Under the pieces are notes generated by a model that saw only the letters and a list, made by a program, of their open reading frames with translations, ran no database searches and was not told the origin of the DNA. Of a DNA stretch of 64,000 nt, positions 17,151 through 24,826 are shown piece by piece. This stretch comes from Bacillus sp. FJAT-22090 (lineage in GTDB: Bacteria > Bacillota > Bacilli > Bacillales_A > Planococcaceae): the NCBI RefSeq assembly GCF_001278755.1, contig NZ_CP012601.1, positions 3,036,054 to 3,100,053 on the forward strand. Direction: 5' to 3'. The position numbers and the translations under genes were made by a program. Each line of letters begins with the position of its first letter. Within the stretch, counting starts at the first letter, position 1.

Positions 17151-18250
17151 TATTTTTTTGATATTTTTGAAAGCGTTTCCGTCAGAACATTTGCACCTAA
17201 TAATAGCGAGTCATGATTAAACGTCATATTTGGATGATGTAATCCCGGAGAAAGATCTGATCCAATACCTATCATGGCAGCTTTTAATTCAGGATATCTA
17301 ATCGTATAAAAATGGAAATCATCGCTTCCAGAGGTAATTACTTCATCTGCCAGTTTGTCTTCTCCCAATACATGAATGATCCCCTCTCTTGCTATTTGAG
17401 CAGCTTCAGGTGAAACCTCCGCACCAGGTGTTATATCTTGCCATTCCCACTCAATTTCTATATCAAATAGTTTTTGTAATGCCTCTAGATCTCTATTAAT
17501 TTGATCTTTCATTTGAAATAAAATAGTATTTTTAGCAGCTCGAACATCTATCGAAAACGAAGCATTACCAGGAATAATATTCGCATTTTCGCCACCAGCT
17601 TGTATCTTTGTTAACTTCGCAGAGTATGACTCAAATGGTGAGAAGTAGATATTTTTTAATACTTGGTGGATAGCAACTGTTACATCAATTGAATTTTTCC
17701 CTTGATGCGGCCTAGCACCATGTGCATCTATTCCTTTAATTTGTCCTTCTAAAAACATAGCCGCTCCGTGATGAATTGCAGGAGAAACTTTTCCAAACGG
17801 AAGTTCTTCAATTGGTCGTAAATGCACACCAAATAGATGAGTAACATCCTCTAGTGCTCCTCTGTCAATCATCGCATTTGCGCCATTGCCTTTTTCCTCT
17901 GCTGGCTGAAAGATAAATCGGATACGCTTATGTAATTTTTCATCTTTGAGTAACAATAAAGCACCAAGTACCATGGAGATATTTGCGTCATGTCCACATG
18001 AATGATTTGCTCGAAATACCCCATCTACTTCCTGCCATAGTGCATCAATGTCTGCTCGAACTGCTATCACTTCTTCGCCCTCACCGATCTCTGCTAGTAA
18101 TCCAGTTACATCATCAAATCGGCGATATGGAATATTAAGCTCATCTAGGATTTCTGCAAGCTTGTTAGTCGTTTCATATTCCTTCCAACTTATTTCCGGA
18201 TTTTCATGAAAGTGATGAAACCATGATAATATTTGTGACTCTACATCCAT
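17147..18250 (-). CDS. M20-family amidohydrolase (N-acyl amino acid / peptide deacylase)
   Basis: A 367-residue M20D metallopeptidase. Metal-binding motifs are VRADIDAL, HSCGHDANI, QPAEEKGNGA (catalytic E-E pair) and the late HHPNMTFNHD. The dimerisation segment IDAHGARPHQGKNSIDVT is typical of hippurate hydrolase / N-acetyl amino acid deacetylase relatives. The family removes acyl groups from amino acids or splits aminoacyl amides in the cytoplasm. It precedes the NhaC gene on the same strand; with the GNAT and epimerase genes it makes a set that could process acylated amino acids or cell-wall dipeptides. The ribosome binding site is AAGGAAG, about 11 bases away. Confidence 0.9.
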   Translation of the reverse strand: MDVESQILSWFHHFHENPEISWKEYETTNKLAEILDELNIPYRRFDDVTGLLAEIGEGEEVIAVRADIDALWQEVDGVFRANHSCGHDANISMVLGALLLLKDEKLHKRIRFIFQPAEEKGNGANAMIDRGALEDVTHLFGVHLRPIEELPFGKVSPAIHHGAAMFLEGQIKGIDAHGARPHQGKNSIDVTVAIHQVLKNIYFSPFESYSAKLTKIQAGGENANIIPGNASFSIDVRAAKNTILFQMKDQINRDLEALQKLFDIEIEWEWQDITPGAEVSPEAAQIAREGIIHVLGEDKLADEVITSGSDDFHFYTIRYPELKAAMIGIGSDLSPGLHHPNMTFNHDSLLLGANVLTETLSKISKKY

Positions 18251-18280
18251 TTCTTGTAATCTTCCTTTCCTATTTCTGAT

Positions 18281-18475
18281 TTATCCTATAATTTCACAAA
18301 CCCTACCTATTTGTCCATCCTCTAATCGTACTTTAATTCCATTTGGATGGAAGGAGGCATTCGTTAATAAATCTTTCACGACTCCTCGAGTTTTTTCCCC
18401 TGTACGTTGGTCTTTTTTTAATATTATGTACACTTCTAAGCCCGGTTTTATATCTTTTCTATTTTGTCCATTCAT
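18281..18475 (-). CDS. ywbE: YwbE family protein (DUF2196)
   Basis: A 64-residue basic protein. The opening MNGQNRKDIKPGLEVYI, the middle KDQRTGEKTRGVVKD and the end VRLEDGQIGRV match what I remember of Bacillus YwbE almost position for position. The short beta-rich, basic character suggests a nucleic-acid-associated SH3-like fold, but no function is established. It lies 30 bases upstream of the M20 gene and could be co-transcribed with it. Confidence 0.88.
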   Translation of the reverse strand: MNGQNRKDIKPGLEVYIILKKDQRTGEKTRGVVKDLLTNASFHPNGIKVRLEDGQIGRVCEIIG

Positions 18476-18591
18476 TTGGATTCACCTCTTTTTGTATCGT
18501 ACCACGTTCATGCTAGTCTTACACCATTTTGTAAGATAAGATGGGACGATAGGCTAACAATAACGACATTACCACTTACATTAAGAAACAA

Positions 18592-18629
18592 TATAAAAAA
18601 CCATTTAAAAGATAGGTTCTAAATGGTTT
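18592..18629 (-). terminator. Intrinsic terminator after the alcohol dehydrogenase gene
   Basis: Ten-base arms AAACCATTTA / TAAATGGTTT (18598-18607, 18620-18629), with a T run after the stem on the minus strand. Confidence 0.85.
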
Positions 18630-18638
18630 CTTTATATA

Positions 18639-19643
18639 TTAATTCTGTTTAGTGTTCTTATTTAACTTTGTTTTTTCTAAATTTATGATGACATTTCCCT
18701 TCTTGTGACCTTTCTCGACATACCTATGAGCCTCAACTATGTCTTCAAGTGGATAAGTTCGGTCAATCACCACTTTTAATTTCCCTGCCTCCACGAGTTC
18801 TTTGAGGTAGTTTAGAGCTTCCGAAGTTTCAGGTGAATTTTGGCTTAATATTATTTTCTTGTTGCTAGTTAATTTAGTCCATAGCATTCGTGCACTTGGT
18901 AACGGTTCATTAATATTTATATAAGTGCCAACCTTCTTTAAAGATTTCATACATGCTGAGAAAGAAGTCTTGTTTACAGCTTCAAAGATAACATCATAAG
19001 CCTCTCTATCACTCGAAAAATCTTCCGACGTATAATCAATTACCTGATCAGCTCCCAAAGATTTCACCCATTCTAAATTTGCTGTACTGCATACCCCTGT
19101 AACATGTGCTCCTAGGTACTTGGCAATCTGTACAGCATAACTTCCTACACTTCCTGAAGCTCCATAGACAAGGACCTTTTGTCCGCGTTGAATGTTAGCT
19201 TTTCTAAGAAAAAACAAGGCTGTACGTGCACCAATTGGAATAGCTGCTGCTTCCTCAAAAGTTATATTGGAGGGTTTAAGACTTACTGGTCCACTTTCTG
19301 AGAGACACTTATACTCAGCATAAGCACCAAAACTCTCTAGAGATGCTGCAAAAACATGGTCACCCTCCTTAAACAGTGTGACATCTTTACCTACTGACTC
19401 AACTTCACCAGCTAATTCCATTCCCAATATAGATTTTTTGGGACCTTTAAAACCAAGCGCTATCCGAGCAAACAGCCAAAAAGAAAGAGGAACCTTGAAA
19501 CTCCGTGCCCGAATATCTGCCATTGTTACGGTTGACGCTTTTACTTTTACCATTATTTCATTTTCTTTTGGAGTAGGTTTCTCTACTTCTTCCAATCGAA
19601 GGACGTCAGGCGAACCGTATTTCTTGTACACAATAGCTTTCAT
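18639..19643 (-). CDS. NAD(P)-dependent alcohol dehydrogenase / quinone reductase-like (MDR superfamily)
   Basis: A 334-residue medium-chain dehydrogenase. The N-terminal GroES-like domain starts [20 protein letters not shown]; the substrate loop contains [15 protein letters not shown]; the nucleotide-binding motif is [19 protein letters not shown] (A-S-G-x-V-G). The catalytic zinc cysteine and histidine of true alcohol dehydrogenases are not evident, which favours the zinc-independent quinone reductase/enoyl reductase group. It is monocistronic with its own terminator. Base composition is close to that of the host, unlike the GC-rich block upstream. Confidence 0.9.
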   Translation of the reverse strand: MKAIVYKKYGSPDVLRLEEVEKPTPKENEIMVKVKASTVTMADIRARSFKVPLSFWLFARIALGFKGPKKSILGMELAGEVESVGKDVTLFKEGDHVFAASLESFGAYAEYKCLSESGPVSLKPSNITFEEAAAIPIGARTALFFLRKANIQRGQKVLVYGASGSVGSYAVQIAKYLGAHVTGVCSTANLEWVKSLGADQVIDYTSEDFSSDREAYDVIFEAVNKTSFSACMKSLKKVGTYININEPLPSARMLWTKLTSNKKIILSQNSPETSEALNYLKELVEAGKLKVVIDRTYPLEDIVEAHRYVEKGHKKGNVIINLEKTKLNKNTKQN

Positions 19644-19919
19644 TTTGTCTCCTCCAATTCATTGATACACGGATAAATAAGAAAAATGGTGGCGGAACTC
19701 ATCCTTATTCTATTGCTTTCAAAGATCCAAACTCTGATAGCCTGTAAAACCGCTTTCCTTTAGGCTGACCTCATTGGAGCTGGGAAACACTGGCTGATTC
19801 CGTAGTGGCTAGAGGGGTTGACCTTTTTCGAACAGTCCATTCGGCTACAGCTAGCTTTATTACCCATCCCGCACCATTCAATACAGCTCGGTTGAGTTCA
19901 CTCGGCGGATCGCTCTCAG
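19644..19919. other. Gap of mixed composition between two gene blocks
   Basis: No gene with a start and ribosome binding site is visible. The part from about 19730 to 19919 is richer in GC than the left side. On the minus strand it holds an open frame of about 48 codons without a start (ESDPPSELNRAVLNGAGWV... to SQLQ). It may be the decayed end of the acquired segment whose genes begin at 19920. Confidence 0.35.
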
Positions 19920-20663
19920 CTACAGATTAGTGGGGCTGGAAGCTTCTATGCTAGGAATAGATTTCGATGCATTCTCTCGTCGTTCAGACCAGAGCGCGTA
20001 TCCCAACCAGGCCAGACCTATCCCAAGCGGTACCGCCGCTATCCGGTCGAGCGGGTGTGGGAGCAGTGAAACCACGATGGCCGATACTGGCCCTCCAGAG
20101 GCAAACAAGCCTGTCGCCCAGCGCGGTAGGATACCGGCGCGGAGCATCGCCAAACCAAACAGCGGTCCTCCGATCATATACAGTACCCCTACTAGCGTAT
20201 AAACACCTGCGAGAGCCCCAAGGTTCACCTCGCCGGTAGACCCACTGGCGAGTGCCAAGAAAGTCTCAACGACCCTTGGTGCCTCGGTCAGCAACAATGG
20301 CGAGATAAATGCTTCAGTGAAGTTAAAGCCCAATGTGAGTGCATAAAAGAGGCTAAACATGAGATAGCCGATCAGACCAAGCCAACCAGCCTCTTCCACT
20401 TGCCTAGCGTAGATCCCCGCAATGCCGAGCATGCCGAAGAGGCACATGACGATGCTCAAGTAGTGGACGATTGCCCATCTTTCGGTGGTGACTGACGAAA
20501 GAATATCAGCTGGATGGATAATCTGAATGACTATGAAAAGGCACCCTGCCAGCATAGCTGCTAAACCAGCCCATTGGATGAGTTTTGAGGTTGTAATCTT
20601 CATTTTGTTCTCCTTTGATTTAGTTATTTGTCGAACCACTGCGGTCTTGCGATTGGCGTTCAT
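19920..20663 (-). CDS. Predicted multi-pass membrane protein of the LuxR-linked module
   Basis: A 247-residue protein with six to seven hydrophobic segments after a basic N-terminus (LIQWAGLAAMLAGCLFIVIQI; YLSIVMCLFGMLGIAGIYA; WLGLIGYLMFSLFYALTLG and later ones). The pattern resembles DUF4386-like proteins, but I cannot assign a function. The ATG at 20663 overlaps the previous stop (ATGA) and has AAAGGAG upstream. A second ATG at 20603 also has a perfect AAAGGAG and gives a 227-residue protein beginning MKITTSKLIQ, so the true start is uncertain. Composition is clearly GC-rich (a hand count of 20041-20100 gives 38 G+C of 60). Confidence 0.75.
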   Translation of the reverse strand: MNANRKTAVVRQITKSKENKMKITTSKLIQWAGLAAMLAGCLFIVIQIIHPADILSSVTTERWAIVHYLSIVMCLFGMLGIAGIYARQVEEAGWLGLIGYLMFSLFYALTLGFNFTEAFISPLLLTEAPRVVETFLALASGSTGEVNLGALAGVYTLVGVLYMIGGPLFGLAMLRAGILPRWATGLFASGGPVSAIVVSLLPHPLDRIAAVPLGIGLAWLGYALWSERRENASKSIPSIEASSPTNL

Positions 20664-20968
20664 GAGTTTTTCTCCTTTGTCGAATGATTGTTCTTGGTTT
20701 GGATATTAGCTACCAACACGTTCACCTGTTTAAGTTCAATTTGATTGACCGAAACCAATGGCAAGGCAAGATCACGCACTATCCTCAGTAAGCCATGTAG
20801 CGCAGCCTGATCAACCACAGGACCTGAAAGAATGGTTGTTCCGTCACTTTCGTAGATAAAACTTAGGCCAGCAAATTTGTCCATCCACCGGGGATTCAAG
20901 TGTCCCTTAAGGCAAATTTCATAAAATTTAGATTCGCGGTGATCCTCCGTTAATGCTTTTTGATTCAT
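20660..20968 (-). CDS. Small conserved protein of the LuxR-linked module
   Basis: A 102-residue soluble protein. Its core YEICLKGHLNPRWMDKFAG, the strand DGTTILSGPVVDQAALHGLL and RDLALPLVSVNQIE resemble a widespread unnamed family that I recall from Actinobacteria and Chloroflexi, commonly near LuxR regulators and membrane proteins. No catalytic residue pattern stands out. It overlaps the membrane protein gene by four bases (ATGA) and is therefore translationally coupled to it. A near-perfect 18-bp dyad about 100 bases upstream suggests regulated expression, most simply by the LuxR protein encoded at 21173-23878. Confidence 0.75.
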   Translation of the reverse strand: MNQKALTEDHRESKFYEICLKGHLNPRWMDKFAGLSFIYESDGTTILSGPVVDQAALHGLLRIVRDLALPLVSVNQIELKQVNVLVANIQTKNNHSTKEKNS

Positions 20969-21058
20969 TCATTATTCACCTGCTTTCTCTGAATGCAATC
21001 CCATAATGTTGTATGTTCCTTTCAAAATCTAGGTTACACGTTGAAGTGGTGAGTTGGC

Positions 21059-21088
21059 ATCACTACATGTGGTGATTGGTGTGGTGAT
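21059..21088. promoter_or_regulatory. Dyad operator upstream of the small-protein/membrane-protein operon
   Basis: ATCACTACATGTGGTGAT (21059-21076) is palindromic except for one base pair. A further GTGGTGAT half-site follows at 21081-21088, and a similar GTGGTGAG precedes at 21046. It sits between the LuxR-gene terminator and the start of the operon it should control. Confidence 0.5.
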
Positions 21089-21113
21089 TTATCTATTGGA
21101 GGGTGTGAGAATA

Positions 21114-21151
21114 GAAAAAGCCTCGGCAGATTCGATAAAACCTGCCGAAGC
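21114..21151 (-). terminator. Intrinsic terminator of the LuxR/MalT gene
   Basis: Arms GCCTCGGCAG / CTGCCGAAGC (21120-21129, 21142-21151) with one mismatch, then CTTTTTC on the minus strand, 22 bases after the stop codon. Confidence 0.85.
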
Positions 21152-21172
21152 GTGGATGTTAGTTAATACTTG

Positions 21173-23878
21173 CTAGAACAAATCGAGTTCCTCGGCCCTT
21201 CGTACTGCTGCCCGACGATTGTTCACCTCAAGCTTGCTATAAATGTTCTTTGTGTGAGTACGCAAGGTGTTCAAGGACACTATAAGTTGTCGTGCTATAT
21301 CCGGTCCACTTAAGTCAGTTCTAAGCAACCTTAGAACTTCATGTTCACGTTCACTCAGTGGTTCACTTAATACTTGTTTGGAAGGCGTTCTATCCTCCTT
21401 CTGACCAAAGGCTGCAAGTAGTTGGTGAGCATAATTCGGTGCTATCCCGTGTTTCACTGCCACTTCTAGCAATTCCGCCATAGGCTGACCTTCGTCTAAG
21501 AAAATCCGGACATAACCCTCTGGTTCAGCTTGGGTTAGGACGCGGTCCAGTGGCACAAGCGCGGCAGGGATGTCGCCTTGGAAATAGTAAGATAGTGCCT
21601 GCAACACTAGTATTTCATTCGAGCTTCCCGTTCTCCCACCCTGCTCTGCTGCTTCGAGAAGACGTTTAAGAAGTCTCATCGCCTCAAGCAAAGAGCGGTC
21701 TGAACGATCTCTCTTAAACCGAGCTAAAAACAATCTTGCCAGTGTGATATGCTCGAATTCGCGCATGTAAGTAAGTTCATCTTGGCCAGATAGGCCCTGC
21801 TCCCGTGCCCAGTCGAGGGCTTCAACAAACCTACCCTGTTTTAACCATACCCGTGTCTTTACTGCCCCTATAGGTCGTACATTTGGAAAAAAATCACTTA
21901 CATACAGTTGCTCTGCCTCAAGGAGCAACTCAAGAGCGCCTTCAAGATCTCCTTTGGCCTCAAGTATTCGAGCCATTGCAACACGCCAACGATGCTGATT
22001 TGGTGGAAACCCGGTCCGCTCACCCTCCTCCTTACTTCTAAGCAGATGCTGCGTGGCGGCATGCAGTTCGTTATACTCACAGTAGAGCTCACTCATTCCC
22101 ACGTACATGTTTGCGGTTCCACGCGGTACAGGCTCACCATGTTCCTTCGCAAACCGCAATCCCTGCTCATAGGAACGAATTGCTGGTCGAAGTCGCCCTT
22201 GAGCAATTCGTATATTAGCAAGTGCGAGTGAGCCCTCGATTGCGTCCGAGATCGCCCCGGACAGCCTTACACTAGCCATGCCATCTGCAAATGTCCTGTG
22301 CGCCGCCTCAAGATACCCGCTAGTCCATAATGCGAGTCCAAGGAGCCCAGCCGCTGCCCCGTACCGAAGATGGTCGTCCTCATGCACAAGCTCGAGCACA
22401 CGTCGAGCATATTTTATAGTAGCGTCTACGTCACCGAGCGCCTGTGCATGCGCAGCACGGTACACGGCTATCGTACTCTGTAGGCCACGAAATTCCTCCT
22501 CATTGATGATAATCATCCCAACTAAGGCGTTAGGCTGCTGGTTTGTTGTCGCCTCTAGCCACCGTTCGGCAGATTTTAGACGGTCCTCAACGTCTTTGAG
22601 CTCACCACCAGCCAGCAAAGCCCAGGCATACACTACGCTGAGTACAGGTCTACAGTTTACCAGTTCATCAGGAAGAGCCTTCATCCATCCCAACACCGCA
22701 ACACCCTGTCTATTTCTACGCATTTCTGGCCAAGCTAGCTCAAGAAGGTCTGCTGTCCGGGCAAAATCCTTTGCCGCCAGCCCATGGCGGATTGCATCTG
22801 CCTCAAAGCCATGTTGCTCATACCACATACTCGCACGCCGATGTAGGATAACTACCTGATCGGGTTGATCCTCTCTTAAATGCGCATAGAGAACCTCGGC
22901 AAAGAGGTGATGATAGCGATACCATTGACGCCTGTCATCCAGAGAAACAACAAAAAAGTTGCCGCGCTCCAAGGCATCCAACCGCGCGTTGCCATCGTCC
23001 CGGCCAGTAACGACATCACACAGAGGGCCATGCAACCGATCAAGAATAGAGGTCTGAACTAAGAAGCTCCGGACATGGTCAGGCTGACGCTGAAGAACCT
23101 CTTCGACCAAATAGTCTAATATGTACCTATTGTCTCCAGTAAAAGCCCTTATAAACGCGGAAGTATCATTACGCCCCTGCATCGAGAGTGCTGCCAGCTG
23201 GAGTCCTGTAATCCATCCTTCCGTACGTGTTTCTAATCCAGTAATTTCTTCTGTCGAGAGACTAAGGCCCATCATTTCATTTAGGAACACCGCTGCTTCA
23301 CCGGATGTAAAACGTAGGTCTGTGGCACGCAACTCGGTCAAATGTCCCTGGGCACGTAACCTGCCCAGCGGAAGCCGTGGATTTTCACGCGTGGCAATGA
23401 CAAGGTGTATCTGTGGAGGTAGATGCTCAAGCAGGAAGATAAAGGCATCGTCTATCCACTTTGAATCAATAACATGATAGTCGTCAAGAACGAGTACGAA
23501 TTTGTAAGAAATAGCTGAAATTTCATTGAGAAAAGCCGTCAAAATAGACTCCGTTGACGGCATCTGTGGGGAGTTGAGCAAACTAACTACGCCTTCTCCC
23601 ATATTCTCATCAATCGACTGTAATGCAGCTACAAGATGAGTAAAAAAACGTGTAGAGTTGTCATCTCCTTCGTCCAGCGACAGCCATGCGACAGGACGCT
23701 CACAATTGGCAATCCACTCGGTGACCAACGTAGTCTTGCCAAAGCCAGCTGAGGCTGAGATAAGCGTCAGCTTGCGATCCAAACCACTGTTCAGCCGCTC
23801 GATTAGGCGCGGTCGGAGGACAATATTAGTCCGTGGCAAAGGGATATATAGTTTAGTAGTTAAAATCGGAATATTCAT
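21173..23878 (-). CDS. MalT-type LuxR-family transcriptional regulator (LAL)
   Basis: A 901-residue protein of the large ATP-binding LuxR group. The P-loop is SASAGFGKTTLVTEW (about residues 41-55), Walker B is FVLVLDDYHVI (about 125-135), and the sensor/winged region (LRATDLRFTSGEAAVFLNEM) follows. Residues about 400-830 look like TPR helices. The C-terminal LuxR domain reads LSEREHEVLRLLRTDLSG and LIVSLNTLRTHTKNIYSKL. Such proteins bind ATP and an inducer, oligomerise and activate promoters. GC content is much higher than that of the neighbours (36 of 60 in 22321-22380 against 20 of 60 in 25621-25680), a sign of transfer. It stands upstream of the two-gene operon at 19920-20968. Confidence 0.93.
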   Translation of the reverse strand: MNIPILTTKLYIPLPRTNIVLRPRLIERLNSGLDRKLTLISASAGFGKTTLVTEWIANCERPVAWLSLDEGDDNSTRFFTHLVAALQSIDENMGEGVVSLLNSPQMPSTESILTAFLNEISAISYKFVLVLDDYHVIDSKWIDDAFIFLLEHLPPQIHLVIATRENPRLPLGRLRAQGHLTELRATDLRFTSGEAAVFLNEMMGLSLSTEEITGLETRTEGWITGLQLAALSMQGRNDTSAFIRAFTGDNRYILDYLVEEVLQRQPDHVRSFLVQTSILDRLHGPLCDVVTGRDDGNARLDALERGNFFVVSLDDRRQWYRYHHLFAEVLYAHLREDQPDQVVILHRRASMWYEQHGFEADAIRHGLAAKDFARTADLLELAWPEMRRNRQGVAVLGWMKALPDELVNCRPVLSVVYAWALLAGGELKDVEDRLKSAERWLEATTNQQPNALVGMIIINEEEFRGLQSTIAVYRAAHAQALGDVDATIKYARRVLELVHEDDHLRYGAAAGLLGLALWTSGYLEAAHRTFADGMASVRLSGAISDAIEGSLALANIRIAQGRLRPAIRSYEQGLRFAKEHGEPVPRGTANMYVGMSELYCEYNELHAATQHLLRSKEEGERTGFPPNQHRWRVAMARILEAKGDLEGALELLLEAEQLYVSDFFPNVRPIGAVKTRVWLKQGRFVEALDWAREQGLSGQDELTYMREFEHITLARLFLARFKRDRSDRSLLEAMRLLKRLLEAAEQGGRTGSSNEILVLQALSYYFQGDIPAALVPLDRVLTQAEPEGYVRIFLDEGQPMAELLEVAVKHGIAPNYAHQLLAAFGQKEDRTPSKQVLSEPLSEREHEVLRLLRTDLSGPDIARQLIVSLNTLRTHTKNIYSKLEVNNRRAAVRRAEELDLF

Positions 23879-24220
23879 ACATTGATGATAACACGAAAAA
23901 AAACTTCAGCCCACAATATTTCAACATAATTGATTGCCGCATCCGATGACTTTATATCTATAACTTCAAACTTAACTTTTCACCATTGCAATATACGTCA
24001 ACAAAAGCATTTTGCTATTCAGGCTAGTTGCTTTAGTTGTTTGTGGAATTGTAATCACGGAACTAATCAACCAATAGCTCGAAAGACTAACACTAATTTA
24101 GTTGCTATATCATGAAGCCCTTGCCATTACTTGAATATCCTTTTGCGTCCTCTGTTTTTGGAAAATGCATATAGTACATGCTATACTTATAAGGATTTAT
24201 TTGAAAAAGGAGTGTTTTGA
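23879..24220. other. Intergenic gap with the ppiB promoter region
   Basis: No gene is supported here. Composition drops back to AT-rich immediately left of 23879. An extended -10 box, TGCTATACT, lies at 24179-24187, about 33 bases before the ppiB start, and is the likely ppiB promoter; the -35 region is weak. Confidence 0.5.
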
Positions 24221-24661
24221 ATGGCGAAAAAAGGATATATTTTAATGGATTCAGGCGAAAAGATCGAATTTGATTTATTCCCAAATGAAGCACCAAACAC
24301 AGTAGCAAACTTTGAAGAGTTAGCAAACAGCGGATTTTATAACGGAGTAGTATTCCACCGTGTTATTCCTGGCTTTGTAAGTCAAGGTGGAGACCCAACT
24401 GGTACAGGTATGGGCGGTAGTGGCAAAACGATTAAATGTGAAACAGCTGGCAACCCTCATAAACATGAAGCTGGAAGCCTATCTATGGCACATGCAGGAA
24501 AAGATACTGGCTCTAGCCAATTCTTCATCGTGCATGAACCACAACCACATCTAAATGGTGTTCACACTGTTTTCGGTAAAGTAACGAGCGGTCTTGAAGT
24601 AGCAAAAGCTATGTCAAATGGCGCTAAAATGGAAAAAGTAGAAGTATTCGACGCAGAATAA
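24221..24661 (+). CDS. ppiB: Peptidyl-prolyl cis-trans isomerase, cyclophilin type
   Basis: A 146-residue single-domain cyclophilin. The catalytic arginine is in [20 protein letters not shown] (about residues 42-61), followed by [12 protein letters not shown], the substrate-pocket [19 protein letters not shown] and the late [11 protein letters not shown]. Length is the short bacterial PpiB form without signal peptide, so it is cytosolic and helps protein folding by isomerising prolyl bonds. The ATG has AAGGAG at nine bases. It is monocistronic, with a terminator just after the stop. Confidence 0.96.
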   Translation: MAKKGYILMDSGEKIEFDLFPNEAPNTVANFEELANSGFYNGVVFHRVIPGFVSQGGDPTGTGMGGSGKTIKCETAGNPHKHEAGSLSMAHAGKDTGSSQFFIVHEPQPHLNGVHTVFGKVTSGLEVAKAMSNGAKMEKVEVFDAE

Positions 24662-24667
24662 TCATCT

Positions 24668-24700
24668 GGAGCTCCCTTTTAAGGGGGCTTCTTTTTTGAC
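24668..24700 (+). terminator. Intrinsic terminator of ppiB
   Basis: GAGCTCCC pairs with GGGGGCTTC with one wobble; TTTTTT follows. It starts seven bases after the ppiB stop. Confidence 0.8.
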
Positions 24701-24784
24701 ATTTCGCTTATTCTAACTAAAGCTCAGGATTTTCCAACTTAAGAGCTAATTTTTCCAACTAAGCATACTAAATTTCCAACTAAC

Positions 24785-24824
24785 TAAAAAAGCCGCTCCG
24801 CAATAATGTGGAGACGACCTTTTA
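24785..24824 (-). terminator. Intrinsic terminator of the DUF1648 gene
   Basis: GCCGCTCC pairs with GGAGACGAC with a one-base bulge; a TTTTTT tract follows the stem on the minus strand, directly below the stop at 24827. Confidence 0.65.
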
Positions 24825-24826
24825 AC

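Noticed and set aside
21898..23477. Long frames opposite the LuxR/MalT gene
   Set aside because: High GC lowers stop frequency on the opposite strand; only the LuxR frame has recognisable domains.
24105..24326. 73-codon minus-strand frame
   Set aside because: It overlaps the ppiB promoter and 5' end; ppiB is certain.
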